Assembly: GCF_033807575.1 (NCBI RefSeq)
Contig: NC_084707.1
Coordinates: forward strand, 13,564,550 to 13,628,549
Reading direction: 5' to 3'
DNA length: 64,000 nucleotides
Origin: Cydia pomonella
Lineage: Eukaryota > Arthropoda > Insecta > Lepidoptera > Tortricidae
This document shows positions 23,887 to 34,517 of the stretch, piece by piece; position 1 is the first letter of the stretch, and each line of letters starts with the position of its first letter. A model generated the notes under the pieces. That model had not been told where the DNA came from and did not search any database. It saw only the letters and a list, made by a program, of their open reading frames with translations. The translations under genes and the position numbers were made by a program.

Positions 23887-24528
23887 CGGAATACCTGACT
23901 TCCGTATCAAAGGTGCAGGAATCAATAAAGCTTTAAAACTGTCTGTAATTTAGTAAAAGATTTAATATAAAATTAATTTCTTACTTTAATCGACAGAGCG
24001 AAAGCGAAAGTTTCCGTTTCAGCTTGGGCAAAAATTATTTCGTACCTATGTCCGGATCTCGTCGAAGGGGCACATTTTTCAATAACAAAGAGTGTATCTT
24101 GTTAATATTGTTTCGAGCGGGTCCAGGGAGTGGAAGTGAAACACCTTATGTATGATAGTATAAGAACGTATATTCTGTAAAAGCCTGCCTATATATACAC
24201 GTAAGGTTGCGCTGAGACATGCAATATCCGTTTATATCGCAGTAAACCAGTGTGTTACTGCTAAACACTAAAAGTGGCTAATTGCCATATTACAGTTATT
24301 GTCGATTCAGTTTTTGATTTTTTTTCAAAATGGCAAAGCTAATGGGAACCCCAGCGACTTTTGCTTACAGCTCACAAAGCCACTAGTAGCATACAATGTG
24401 TTTTTAAGCGCAACTTTATTTTAGTAAAGTACCATTTAAAATCGGTACTATAATAGTCAAGGGGAGACCATAAAGTGGCACAGAGTATTGCAACATAAAT
24501 AATATAAGATTATGTTATATTGTTTCAG
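23887..24528. other. Presumed intron, nothing recognised
   Basis: Sequence upstream of the C1 exon. It ends in a good acceptor (TTATATTGTTTCAG). No other signal seen. Confidence 0.5.
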
Positions 24529-24637
24529 AAAGAGGGCGTGGCGCAGGCGCACGCATTCCGCAGTAAATCGTTCCGTAAGCCGCAACCCTGCCACTGGTGC
24601 CACCAGCCCGTCGCCGGGCAGGGCTCTTGCTGTCGAG
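24529..24637 (+). CDS. Host-gene exon: first part of a C1 zinc finger (tensin-like)
   Basis: A 109-nt exon with acceptor TATATTGTTTCAG and donor GAG|GTACTA. It is open in phase 0 for 36 codons plus one base, reading KEGVAQAHAFRSKSF... to ...GQGSCCR. The A-H-A-F and K-S-F-R-K-P start is that of a C1 (diacylglycerol/phorbol-ester type) finger. The spare G joins TT of the exon at 29293 to make Val, completing Cys-x2-Cys-x10-Cys-x2-Cys-x4-His-x2-Cys. The x10 spacing is shorter than in PKC fingers (x13-14) and equals that of the tensin-2 C1 domain as I recall it, so a tensin-family adaptor acting at integrin adhesions is the best guess. Codon use is GC-rich compared with its surroundings. Upstream exons lie outside the window or were not recognised. 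Confidence 0.85.
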
Positions 24638-24851
24638 GTACTAATTTTTTTTGTGTATTTTGTCTTATAGAGGAATTAGAGGTTTAAGGTCAGAATGATG
24701 GCTTGAAGATAAAGAAGATCTTCATAACAATCAAATTATAAGTGGACAGTATCAATTATACTTCTCATTAGCTAAGTAAATAATATCTATCCGAACATTT
24801 TACTACTGCTGACTTACACACGCTACACGGCTTTGCTTTGCTACACGGTAC

Positions 24852-25474
24852 TTTTTAGGGTTTCGTAGTCACCTAGAAACCCTTATAGTTTCGCCATGTC
24901 CGTCTATCCGTCCGTCCTCAGCTTTGCTCCGTGATCTTTAGTCCTAGAAAGCTGCAATTTGGCAGGGATACATGAATCATACATGGCGACAAAACAGTAA
25001 ATTAAAAAGTAGAAAACAAAAATTTGTAGGGTACCTCCCAACATCTCATACAATTTTTTTTTTAAATGTTGGCTCAAACCCGACGACGTGGGGTATCGTT
25101 GCATAGGTCTTTCAAAACGAATACGGGTCTCCAAAAAACATTTTTTGATAAAGTTAATATTTTCTAAAATAATCGCTCCGGAAAAAAATATGCCCCCCCC
25201 CCCCCCCTTAACTTTTGAACCATGGGTCCAAAGAATATGAAAAAATCATGAAATAGCTTTAAACATACTTTCAATGAAAACTATAGCGAAAATGATCGGT
25301 TCAGACGTTTTTGAGTTATTGCAGATATATAATCTTCGTAGTAAAAGGACGTACAAAGCGCTGCGAAGGTACTAAGAGCCGTTAATAATAGCCCCCGTTT
25401 GACCTGTTTTAACAGAATGGTAACTACGAAAACCTACACTGAGCATGGCCTGACATGCTATTGGCCGATTTTTT
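24852..25474 (-). mobile_element. MINE-2-like MITE (AAGAGCATGTC-type), reverse
   Basis: Reads on the minus strand from AATCGGCCAATAGCATGTC (near 25474) to the (GTCY)n block CCGTCTATCCGTCCGTCC and the terminus CTTTTTAGGGTTTCGTAG at 24852. Contains a run of about 15 C at 25194-25207. It lies in the intron between the two C1 exons, antisense to the gene. Confidence 0.8.
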
Positions 25475-27005
25475 ACCTATGTACTGTTTACTTACTCTAA
25501 ACTAGTACTTTTTACAGTTGATTAGACTTTTCCACGTGTAAGTTTTAAAATCTTAATATTTCGGAATTTTCCCGAGAGTAAAGAGTTTCTAATGGGAGTT
25601 TTTACTTGTTTATTAGGTAGGTAAGTACGTAAGCGAGTAATTAAAAAGCTAAAGTTAAGGATCTAGTGAACTTTTGATACGTTTTCTTTGTTTTAAGATG
25701 TAGTTCTACGAAATCTCCATAAAATAGAAAAAGAAGCAATTTCAGAAACTTCTCCTAATCTAAGTAGGTACATTTTTACTTTCTAATTATTGCTTGCTAT
25801 CTTTTGGATGAATATGGGATCGAATTCTTTATCTTTAGATTACGAGTATAAGCTCTTACACCTCCGTTTTTTTGAGTTACGGAAAATGCAGGTTTTTATT
25901 ATAACTACTCTACTGTACCGTTACTGGAGATCGTTAATTATAAAGATACCGACAGCTAAGTATTCCTCTCACAATATTATTCACTTAAATGGGGATGATT
26001 ATGATCTTGATAGCAATTTAATATCGTTTAGTCAGTTCATTATGAGGTTCAAAGGAGATTTATGTAAGCACTCTCGCCGGGGTTCCGATGTAAACTTGTT
26101 ACAAACGTGCGTTGCCAGTCTGACATTCAAAGATCATTGACGACAAAATTACTAGAAGCCAAGACGAATGTTTAAATTAAATGTCACGTTTCAAATTCAA
26201 TTGCTCGTAGATGCTTAGACATCAACAGGCTGTGAAATGTGCGGCAAATATCACGAGGGACGACGTCGCTACTTTTTATGTTCGATACCACAGAGGAATT
26301 CCATAACATAGCTACGTAGGTACCTGTACCTATACTTAAGTACTTGGTTTAGGTAAGGTAAACATTCGAAAAAATATTTGTTTATTCAAGAAATGTTTTT
26401 ATACGTCGTAGGCAGAGGTCGCGTTTGTAATTCATGGCGTAGCGGAATGAGGCCATACTTAATCTCTGAATAAAACAACATTTTTGTTTCCACAAACTTT
26501 GTTTTGGATCTAATTTGCTGTCTTGACGTTTACATATAGCAGTAGATCGTTGGTTATTTAAATACATTTGTATTAAGTCATTGCAAAGTGATCTAAAGTA
26601 TAAACAATGCTAGTCATTGTCGTCTAGGTAATTAATAGTCACTGATATTGGCGGTGATGATCATAATTTATAAACTGTATGCATAATCCAATGATCTCAT
26701 CTGAAATCGACAAGTTAAATTGCATATATGCATATACAATTGTAGCAAAAACATCGAGCTAGGGTTCCTAGGGTGGTCCCTAAAAATGAACAACCCCCAG
26801 AAGATAAACGTTTAGTTTTAAAATCGAAATAAGGTAATTCCTGAGGTACCTACTACTACTACTACTACTTAGGAGTATTTTTTATTAAAGTTTGAATTCT
26901 TTCGCGAGGCTGACATTGCAGTTTTAAAATAAGTATTCCGCGTAATGCGTACGTTATAAAAAAAAAACTAAGTATGTATGCAATAAGAACATTAATATAA
27001 ATAGA
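25475..27005. other. Intron, no recognised feature
   Basis: A 116-codon open frame at 25790-26140 (+) has no recognisable domain and no splice or promoter support. A short (CTA)n microsatellite lies at 26850-26869. Otherwise featureless. Confidence 0.5.
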
Positions 27006-27006
27006 C

Positions 27007-27122
27007 AGTCAACAAACATAAACGATATATTATTTGATAGAGATTGGATATTATTCATCAGTCGCTTTTCGGTGAAGAAAAACATCGGGAGGAAACCAGA
27101 CTAAAGCCTAGTATCCTATATA
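27007..27122 (+). mobile_element. SINE-like repeat, 5' half (interrupted)
   Basis: Carries GTCAACAAACATAAACGATA, TCGCTTTTCGGTGAAG, AACATCGGGAGGAAACCAG and GCCTAGTATCC, collinear with the complete reverse copy at 56632-56858. The element stops at about 27122 and resumes at 28852, so some 1.7 kb has been inserted into it. Confidence 0.7.
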
Positions 27123-27130
27123 TTTGGGCA

Positions 27131-27354
27131 GTGAGGCGACACTCCTCCTTTTGGCTTTTCCCGGCTCCGTCCGGCTCGGCATTGCTCCAAGCAATTATTA
27201 GGGTTGACACAACTTGACGTACCTATACGTGCACGACCACAGATAAGATAATGACTTGAATTTTGACAACCCTAAATGACCGAAAGGGATAGTGCCATAC
27301 ATTAGAAAGGAACAGCATAATTCGTCCCTGAATCGCTGTCAAACTTCGGTTTTG
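27131..27354 (+). repeat. GTGGGGCGACACTCCTCC interspersed repeat, copy 2
   Basis: Matches 16742-16970 block by block (GAGGCGACACTCCTCCTTT, TTATTAGGGTTGACACAA, CAACCCTAAATGACCG, AGCATAATTCGTCCCTG). It starts just after the break in the SINE, so it lies at the left edge of the interrupting segment. Confidence 0.7.
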
Positions 27355-27594
27355 AAGGAAGTGTCATTTCTGTATGGTAGTATTGGTAGTACTCCGTGCC
27401 CCCGCCAAGACGAGCAAGGCAAAGCGTAAGGGCACTACCTACCTTTGTGCTTCGTCGCTTTTTCGAACCTTCATAAACTTGGGTTTGGATTACACCAGAT
27501 AAACAAAATTCTCGGGATTTAATGTCAATAGTGGATTTATTACGAATAAAAATTTTCTGTTGCATAGCTCTTATAATTTAGATTTCAGTCATAT

Positions 27595-28043
27595 CTTAAA
27601 AACCCCGATTTCATCACTGACTGACTAACTCACTCACTCACTGATGATCATCAAAACCCTTAAGGTACTTCCTGAAGTCATAGGTAGCTGAAATTTGGTA
27701 TAAAGGATAGTATTAGTACACAAACAACAAAAAAAGAAACATAAATTTGAAACTTTGCCCCTAAGGGGGTGAATTTTTGTATGGAGGATTAGTAACCGCT
27801 GAGCCGATTTAGTTGAAATTTGGTATGTAGATAGTTTTTGTTATGGGGAAGGATATAAATCAGTTTTCAACCGCAAAATGACCCCGTAGGAGTGAGAATT
27901 GGGAGGAAAAAGGCGTTAGTGGGGAAAAGGGGTTGAAGTTTGAATGAGGAAACAGTAAAAAGTAGATTGTATAATAGATGCCAGATATATTTCAGGATTT
28001 TTAATCGTGAATCACCCCCAACCCTTTATATCAAGGGATGGAA
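27595..28043 (+). repeat. Interspersed repeat with (ACTC)n/(ACTG)n microsatellite
   Basis: TCATCACTGACTGACTAACT and CACTCACTCACTGATGAT lead into 'CTTAAGGTACTTCCTGA' and two GAAATTTGGTATGTAGAT-like blocks about 130 bp apart. Repeats of this design (tetranucleotide start, then AAATTTGG blocks) are common in Lepidoptera. Similar GAAATTTGGCA blocks occur in the minisatellite at 54380. Non-coding. Confidence 0.55.
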
Positions 28044-28081
28044 GATTGTCATAAGCAACTTACAAAAAGAAGTAAAATTCT

Positions 28082-28827
28082 ATTAAAAACATTTTCATGT
28101 AAAATATTGCCAAGACGAAGCCTTAAGGCTCGCACTATCAAAAAGTTATCAGATCTCTTGTAGAGCCAAGCTTCTAACTTTACAAGCTCTAATTCACAAT
28201 TCAAAATATATGGCTTGGCCGTTTCGTTACTACAATAAGTTTTGTATAATAAAAAATAATGAATAGTGAATACATTTTTCACCACACCAACTGGTAAAGG
28301 CCCTCTTGATTGTTCAAAAACGAATGAGAAAGTTGCATTTTATCCACATGTGGGGCAAAGTAATCAGATGCAAATTTTGAATTGTTTCCTTATGCTAGCT
28401 GGTAGAATTGACTTTTAAATGATGATTTTTAATGATACATTTTTTTATTACGTTCAGTTGAATTTGATTAGGTTTGTTTTTTTTTTGGTATTTCATAGTT
28501 AGTATTTTCCTCGCGCTGGTGTGGTGAAAAATTATGTGTTTCACTCGGAGGCAAAGTTTGTTTAACCCTCGTGCCTTGAACCCTCGCAACGCTCAAGATT
28601 CCACTTCTCGAATTTCAATTTTGGAATCTTTCGCTTGCTCGGGTATCAATATTAGCCCGAGCGGTTAAACAACAACTTGTAAAACAAATAACTATTTCAC
28701 CTTACGCCCATGTGACGGCAGTGAAACGGCCAAGCCATATATTTTGAGTTGTGTGTTGTGTTGATAAGTTAGAGCTAAGGCCTTAAGGCTACGTCTTGGC
28801 AACATTTTCATGAAAATGTTTTTAATG
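28082..28827. mobile_element. Foldback element with an inner 400-bp module
   Basis: Outer inverted arms pair ATTAAAAACATTTTCATG, TGCCAAGACGAAGCC, TTAAGGCT and ATATGGCTTGGCCGTTTC (28082-28228) with GAAACGGCCAAGCCATAT, CTTAAGGCTACGTCTTGGCA and CATGAAAATGTTTTTAAT (28721-28827). Inside, 28275-28680 is a reverse copy of the module found at 35960-36345. It is recognisable by CACCACACCAACTGGTAAAG, CCACATGTGGGGCAAAGTAA, GGAGGCAAAGTTTGTTTAAC and GCTCGGGTATCAATATTAG. Non-coding; open frames shared with the 36 kb copy are incidental. Confidence 0.7.
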
Positions 28828-28851
28828 GGATTATTTATTCTGTGCTTTGTG

Positions 28852-28992
28852 TTGGAAGGTCAGATGACAGTCGCTTTCGTAAAAGCTAGTGCCAACGCCA
28901 ATTCTCGGGATTAGTTGCCAAGCGGACCCCACAGGCTTCCATGAGCCGTGGCGAAAAGAAAACCCGGGACAAATGCAAGGAAAATGATGAGT
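28852..28992 (+). mobile_element. SINE-like repeat, 3' half (interrupted)
   Basis: Continues the element broken at 27122: TTGGAAGGTCAGATGACAG, TCGCTTTCGTAAAAGCTAG, TCGGGATTAGTTGCC, AAGCGGACCCCACAGGC and CATGAGCCGTGGCG, ending in AAAATGATGA. It is followed by an 18-bp repeat (AGTCAACAAACATAAACG) of the start of the 5' half. Confidence 0.7.
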
Positions 28993-29292
28993 CAACAAAC
29001 ATAAACGTAGAGAAATAACCTGAACTGACTCCTAATTTTTATTTTTTGTTATAATAAGAACCCTAGATTCCTAATGTATCCAGTTTTGGCCCGTACCGAA
29101 ATTGTGGATTTTAAATTCTCTAATCCTTAGCGACCAGAAACCGGAAAGTGAAATTAAAAGCGATAGAGGTATACTTATGTAGTATGTTTTATGGGTCATA
29201 AAGCATGAGAAGAATCGTATCGTAGCAACGATAGCGCTTATTAATGAGATAACGTCGTCTTGCTGCTATTACATAAATGTTTTTTGTTTCAG

Positions 29293-29330
29293 TTTGCAAA
29301 TATGTGTGCCACACGTCCTGCGAAAATATG
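29293..29330 (+). CDS. Host-gene exon: second part of the C1 zinc finger
   Basis: A 38-nt exon with acceptor TTTTTTGTTTCAG and consensus donor ATG|GTAAGT. With the last base of the 24529-24637 exon it encodes VCKYVCHTSCENM, supplying the remaining Cys and His ligands of the C1 finger. It ends in phase 0, which fits the exons at 60916 and after 41497. A tiny exon between introns of 4.6 kb and about 31 kb. Confidence 0.85.
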
Positions 29331-29419
29331 GTAAGTTTAGATTAAGACGCTTAAATATTGTTTTCTGTAAGTTTTTTTTAAAGTTTATGTCAAGTGTATT
29401 ATAATTATGTCAATCTTAA

Positions 29420-29759
29420 GAGGGAAGTATATATATAATAGCACGCGATCGTCCATACAAAAAGAGAAAATGTTTTTCCACTTCTAAATATTTTCCATCC
29501 TCCATGATTTTTTAGTATGTTATTGACACAATGAAAAGCTAGATTTATAGGTTTTCCTTTTTTTAAAAATTTGCAATACAATTTTTTTTTCGAAAAAGCG
29601 AGACTATAAATCTAGAATATATTATGCTGAAGCGATCGACATCAAAGTGATTTATTAAGATTTAGTTAGTAGAGACCGTTTTCTCTCGAAATGGAATTTC
29701 ATAGAAAAAGCACTGTTATTTCATTAGGATCGCAAAGCTAAAAAGCTATTCTTCCCTCT
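29420..29759. mobile_element. AGAGGGAAG-TIR element
   Basis: Ends AAGAGGGAAG at the left and CTTCCCTCT at the right are inverted. Inside are CGCGATCGTCCATACAAAAA, ATTATGCTGAAGCGATCG, AAGATTTAGTTAGTAGAGAC and CGTTTTCTCTCGAAATGG. A reverse, truncated copy lies at 58454-58612. It directly abuts the 5' edge of the LINE at 29760. Confidence 0.6.
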
Positions 29760-32168
29760 GAAAGTGACGTTCAAATTCAGACTGCACCAGCATAGATTTA
29801 TTTTTAAAATTTGAACCCTCTCTTAATCCGAAACCTAATAGTATTTATAATTTTAAGAATGGTGATTATAACAAAATTAATTTAGAATTATCTAAAATCA
29901 ATTGGTATTATATCATGGAAAATATCGATTTGACAAGCTGTGTAACAAAATTCTACGATATTTTAAGACAGTTGATTAGTTATCATATCCCTATGCGTCG
30001 AATCAACGTATCGGCGTCCGTTCCGGTGTGGCACACTAGACCATTAATAAAGTTGTTACGTGAAAAACGTAAGTTTCATAAGAATTGGAAAAAATACGGC
30101 AATCCTTTGGATTATGAATCTTTTAAAATATTACGTAAACGAGCAGAAAAAATGGAAGCACAATGTTACAAAAATTACATTTCTTATTCCGAATATAAAA
30201 TAAAATCATGTCCAAATTATTTTTGGTCTTATATAAAATCTATAAATTCTAAAAATAAATTACCACAAACGATGAGATATAAGGATCATGCTACCTCAGA
30301 TGGTGCAGAAATCTGTAATTTAATTAATGACTTTTTTCACTCCGTTTTTGAGGAATCTCGTAACAGCTTATTTGTCGATACTTTACTGCCACCCGCCGAA
30401 CCCTTAGTAGATATGTGTACTATAAACATTAATCGAGCATCTGTCCATAGGCTTTTAAATATAATTAATACGAACAAAGGTGCAGGTCCTGACGGCATTC
30501 ATCCTATTTTCATAAAGAAATGTTCAGCAAACCTCGCAATACCATTAACTATCATTTTCCAAAAGTCTATTAAATCTGGCTGTGTTCCCGAAATCTGGAA
30601 AAGAGCATTCGTGACGCCTATCCCCAAGGGTCAAGTTAGCAACAATATTGAACAATTTAGGCCTATATCAAAATTATGTCAATTCAACAAAATTTTTGAA
30701 AAAATTGTCACTAGTCAGCTTTCTCAAGTAGTTAAAAACCATATCAGCCCCAATCAACACGGCTTTTTCAAAGGTCGGTCGGTAGACACTAATCTCTTAA
30801 CTTTTGCCAATGATATTTTAGTCGCAATGGATGGAGGCTCATGTGTAGAGGCTGTGTACACTGATTTTGCCAAAGCCTTTGACAAAATTTATCACAATAA
30901 GCTTCTTCTCAAGCTTTGGCACATCGGAATACACGGAGACCTTTTCCGTTGGATTAAATCTTATATTGAAAATCGAAGCCAATGTGTAGTATTATCGGGT
31001 TACACTTCTCAATGGAAAACAATTAGTTCCGGTGTACCCCAGGGATCTCATTTAGGCCCGTTGCTTTTCACGCTATTTATAAACGATATAGATAAATACA
31101 TCAAACACTCAAAGGTTTTGCTCTACGCAGATGACACGAAAATTTATAAAGTCATAAATACGATTGATGATTATTACTTGTTGCAGGATGATTTAATAAG
31201 TTTTGAGACATTCTGTAAAGATAATGATTTATTTTTAAATATAAATAAATGTTCTGTAATAAACTTTACACGGAAAAAAAATAATGTACAATATAACTTC
31301 ACTTTATGTAATAATTACCTGCGTAGAGTAACACTAATCCGTGATCTTGGAGTTCTATTGGATTCTAAACTGTCGTTCATACCTCATTTAGATTCTGTCA
31401 TAAAAAAGGCGTACAAACAACTAGGCTTCATTCTAAGAGTTGGTAAACCATTTAAAAATAGTACCACCTACAAAATCCTTTTTAACAGCTTTGTTCGCAG
31501 CCATCTCGAGTTTGCTAGTACAGTTTGGAAACCTTATCATAACATCCATATTGAACGGGTGGAACGGATACAAAGAAAGTTCCTTAAAACTCTCGATTTT
31601 AGAACTGGTCACACACATGTTAGCTATAGCGAATCACTGATCCACCATAAACTTCAAACACTTAGTAACCGCCGAGATATCGCAGATTCCGTCTTACTCT
31701 ATAAAATTATGCGCAATATATTAGATGTCCCCTCGCTACTACACCAAATACAGCTCAGAGTTCCTCGTAGACGTCAGCGCCACTGTCAGAAGAAAAGGTT
31801 ATTCTCGATTCCCAACAGTAGAACGTGTTATGCACAAAATATATTCATAAGACGTGCCTGCAAACTATTTAACGAAAATGACAAGCTCTCTAACATAGAT
31901 ATATTTACTTGTTCCATTAATATTTTAAAACGTGCTTTTCTTTAGGTAATAAATGTAATTATGCATGTTTTCTTTTCTTTACGCTCTCAAATGTTTAGTT
32001 TTGGGTAACATTTAAAATTGTAATCTTAAAGAAAAAAAAAAAAAAAAAAGAAAAACAGACTGATTTTATGTAAAAAATGAAACTCTAGGTCTAAACTTAA
32101 GCAATTTTGTATATGTACTGTTTGTAAACGACTGTATGTTTCTAAAATATAATAAATAATAAATAATT
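29760..32168 (+). mobile_element. Jockey/CR1-like non-LTR retrotransposon, 5'-truncated
   Basis: Contains the RT frame at 29915-31945, a 3' UTR with an internal A run at 32031-32049, and a terminal ATAATAAATAATAAATAAT tail ending at about 32168. No endonuclease domain lies upstream: the sequence just 5' is a different element, so the copy was truncated during insertion or by the neighbouring element. It lies in sense within the host intron. Confidence 0.85.
29915..31945 (+). CDS. Non-LTR reverse transcriptase (ORF2 C-terminal part), uninterrupted
   Basis: 676 codons without a stop; the frame is open back to 29768, with NFKNGDYNKINLELSKINW-like sequence that is typical of the linker between endonuclease and RT in Jockey-like ORF2s. 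The first ~150 residues are that linker. RT follows with GAGPDGIHP near 190, FRPISKLCQFNKIFEKI near 250, YTDFAKAFDKI with the first catalytic Asp at about 317, SSGVPQGSHLGPLLF near 371, and LLYADDTKIY with Asp 406 and 407. A C-terminal domain rich in Arg/His follows, including KPYHNIHIERVERIQRKFLK. All catalytic residues are present. The endonuclease is missing, so it cannot be autonomous. The Met at 29915 is only the first in the open frame, not a native start. Confidence 0.9.
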   Translation: MENIDLTSCVTKFYDILRQLISYHIPMRRINVSASVPVWHTRPLIKLLREKRKFHKNWKKYGNPLDYESFKILRKRAEKMEAQCYKNYISYSEYKIKSCPNYFWSYIKSINSKNKLPQTMRYKDHATSDGAEICNLINDFFHSVFEESRNSLFVDTLLPPAEPLVDMCTININRASVHRLLNIINTNKGAGPDGIHPIFIKKCSANLAIPLTIIFQKSIKSGCVPEIWKRAFVTPIPKGQVSNNIEQFRPISKLCQFNKIFEKIVTSQLSQVVKNHISPNQHGFFKGRSVDTNLLTFANDILVAMDGGSCVEAVYTDFAKAFDKIYHNKLLLKLWHIGIHGDLFRWIKSYIENRSQCVVLSGYTSQWKTISSGVPQGSHLGPLLFTLFINDIDKYIKHSKVLLYADDTKIYKVINTIDDYYLLQDDLISFETFCKDNDLFLNINKCSVINFTRKKNNVQYNFTLCNNYLRRVTLIRDLGVLLDSKLSFIPHLDSVIKKAYKQLGFILRVGKPFKNSTTYKILFNSFVRSHLEFASTVWKPYHNIHIERVERIQRKFLKTLDFRTGHTHVSYSESLIHHKLQTLSNRRDIADSVLLYKIMRNILDVPSLLHQIQLRVPRRRQRHCQKKRLFSIPNSRTCYAQNIFIRRACKLFNENDKLSNIDIFTCSINILKRAFL

Positions 32169-32510
32169 ACTGCAGCGCAACATTACCTACTGCTTAACTG
32201 CATTGCATTGCAGTCGCAAATGTCTAAAATCATTTGCAGCAGTAATGCAATCAGTAGGATTGTCGTGCTGCAGTAATGTAGCCGACTGTATTGCTGCCGG
32301 AAACGTCAAGGTAATTTTTTCGAAAAAAAAATATTGAATTTGTTCATTTGCGACAGTAATGCAATCGGCAGCATTACTGCAGCAGTATTGCAGACAGACA
32401 GTCTTCGGTTCTTCGGTCGCAACTGTCAAATGCAATGTGAATTCCCAAATTCTTTCCGCGCTGCAATACTGCAACTGTAATGCTGGTGCAGTCTGAAGTC
32501 GAATGGTACC
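32169..32510. repeat. Cluster of TGCAGYAGTAATGCAAT motifs in both orientations
   Basis: TTTGCAGCAGTAATGCAATC, GTGCTGCAGTAATG, GCGACAGTAATGCAATCGG, GCATTACTGCAGCAGTATTG and GCTGCAATACTGCAACTG recur within ~340 bp. They alternate orientation and form several short hairpins. It starts right after the LINE tail. Probably a decayed palindromic element rather than regulatory sites, but the density is unusual. Confidence 0.5.
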
Positions 32511-32849
32511 TTTAGATTCCAAGTGGGAATATTTGGAATGGCACCTCTAAGAATTACAAGTACTTATTACAACTTGGCCAGTGCTGCCCTCTACCAGTAC
32601 GATGAGTATTATAGCTAGTCACTCAGATGCGTAGCACGCATGCGCGCATAAAGCGCTATTCTTTATCTGATAATGCCACTAGATGGCGTAAACATACACA
32701 AAGTAGGTATGTCGATCCTATCGATAATTCTTTTCCAGAAGTATTAAACTGGTTTAAATTTTACGAAATTATATATGTAATTTATATAACGCTTAGATAA
32801 ATTTTACAATCAAAACTTATCTAAAGTAACACCGGTTAAAATGTGAATG

Positions 32850-33052
32850 ACCGATTCGGACTTTCAGATATGTACTTTCTAGATACGATATGGATCTGAT
32901 GTGACGTTTTTGTTTGAAGAAACGTCACTTTCATATAACAACAACGAAACGTTACTTTTTGATATGTCTGTGTTTAAAACGACGTCATTATTTGAACAAA
33001 CATCAGTTTTCATATCGTATTTAGATCTAATATTTTAAGGGTCGAATCAGGC
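32850..33052. mobile_element. Foldback MITE with imperfect arms
   Basis: CCGATTCGGACTTTCAGATA and GATACGATATGGATCTGATG at the left pair imperfectly with CATCAGTTTTCATATCGTAT and TTTTAAGGGTCGAATCAGG at the right. The interior has further GTGACGTTTTT and AACGTCACTTTC pairs. About 203 bp, non-coding. Confidence 0.65.
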
Positions 33053-33054
33053 GA

Positions 33055-34515
33055 TAAGGAGGAGAAATGTAACGTTATAGGTACTTACATCGTTATTTCA
33101 GCTAAAATGGATAATTGTTCATCATAGAACCGTATTTAACTAATGCAGTAGAGTCGGACCAAGCTAACTCTGTAAGGCATTTGCAATGTCAACGTGTGGC
33201 AATGTCATAATTTAAAATTTCCATGAAAATACGACGCTTATGATACTCCCTCACGTTGTACGGTACAAGTCCGTGTAAGATTAGCTTAAACGGTGTCTAG
33301 TTATATTTGTTAATTTAACGTCCATGTCCGTAACCCATTCATATGTTATGGGTTACAAACATGGCCAAATTCAAGTATTTTAATAGTTATTTCAAATATC
33401 ATAAGGGATTTCCATAATATAAACGTCTTTACTGTCAGCAACGATGTCCGTCACGTATTTATCTGCGAAGCGGTCACACAAGCCATTTCGCGGTCATTTA
33501 TACGGTCTTCATTTAAATTTATTCACGAAACAGATAATATTCCGGTTCTGCTGTCCATGTTTAGCCAGAGAACATTTGATGACAATCGGCCGGCCAGTGG
33601 TTACGCTTCCATTGTGTGCTAGCGCAAACTTACTCGTACTAAACCGACTTCTGATTAAATTTGAACCTAAAAGGATTGTACACTGATCTTCCTAGTTCAT
33701 TTATTTATACTGTGAACAATTGGCCTGAAGAAAGGAGTGAGATTCACTGAGACCAATATCAAATTTAGATGGAATGCCTGTTGGGTGGTTGCAACCGTAC
33801 CTAAGCACATTGCTGGCAAACCTGGCAGTAGGAGTAACCCATTCCAATATCTCGTGGACAACTAATATTAACTGAGATTCATCTTGAATCGTGACATGCA
33901 TATTAAATGGCGTTCAAGCTTATAGTTATTAAACGTAATAGGTACCTACGTAATATATGAGGTACAAGTAAGTTATATTAATTAAATGCCTATTGAATTG
34001 AAGATTGGAAATTGCCGATATTATTGATTATACGTAATTACTGTTACGTATTATGTGTATAATGATATCTATAATTATGTTTAAAAGTACATGCAGCCGA
34101 TAACTAAGATGGTCGCATTGGTAAAATAGTGGCTTGAATAATTTATACCTAGGTATATATTTATTCACGAAACTTGGTTTCGGTTACTTCCGTTTAACCA
34201 ACGCAGACAAAATAGGTAGATATAATGAAAATATAGCGTAACTAGATTTGCGTTTTCGCGAATCTACATCGCTAATAAAACTCTCAACTCTCGCAAGTTA
34301 CGCTTTGACTATTAACTTTGTTCGCTGCAAAAGTTACAGCACATAACTTAGGCAAAGAGATAATAAAACTTTGATGACCACTAAGTTGCACTTAGTTTTG
34401 CTTATTCTTATTAGGTTCGTCCAATTAATTAATTGTTTTAACAACGTTACAGTAACACTACAAAAATACTACAGGAGTAGGACTAATTATTGTCATAATA
34501 TATATGTAAGTACTT
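33055..34515. other. Intron, nothing clearly recognised
   Basis: A weak inverted pair (ACCAAGCTAACTCTG near 33159 against GATTAGCTTAAACGGTG near 33278) may be the ends of an old MITE. Open frames at 33444-33686 (+) and 33701-33901 (-) have no recognisable domain. Confidence 0.4.
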
Positions 34516-34517
34516 CG

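Noticed and set aside
25790..26140. 116-codon open frame on +
   Set aside because: No domain and no acceptor or donor sites; inside the intron between two well-supported exons.
28395..28589. Small frame similar to one at 36019-36225
   Set aside because: Both come from the same non-coding hairpin module; similarity is repeat identity.
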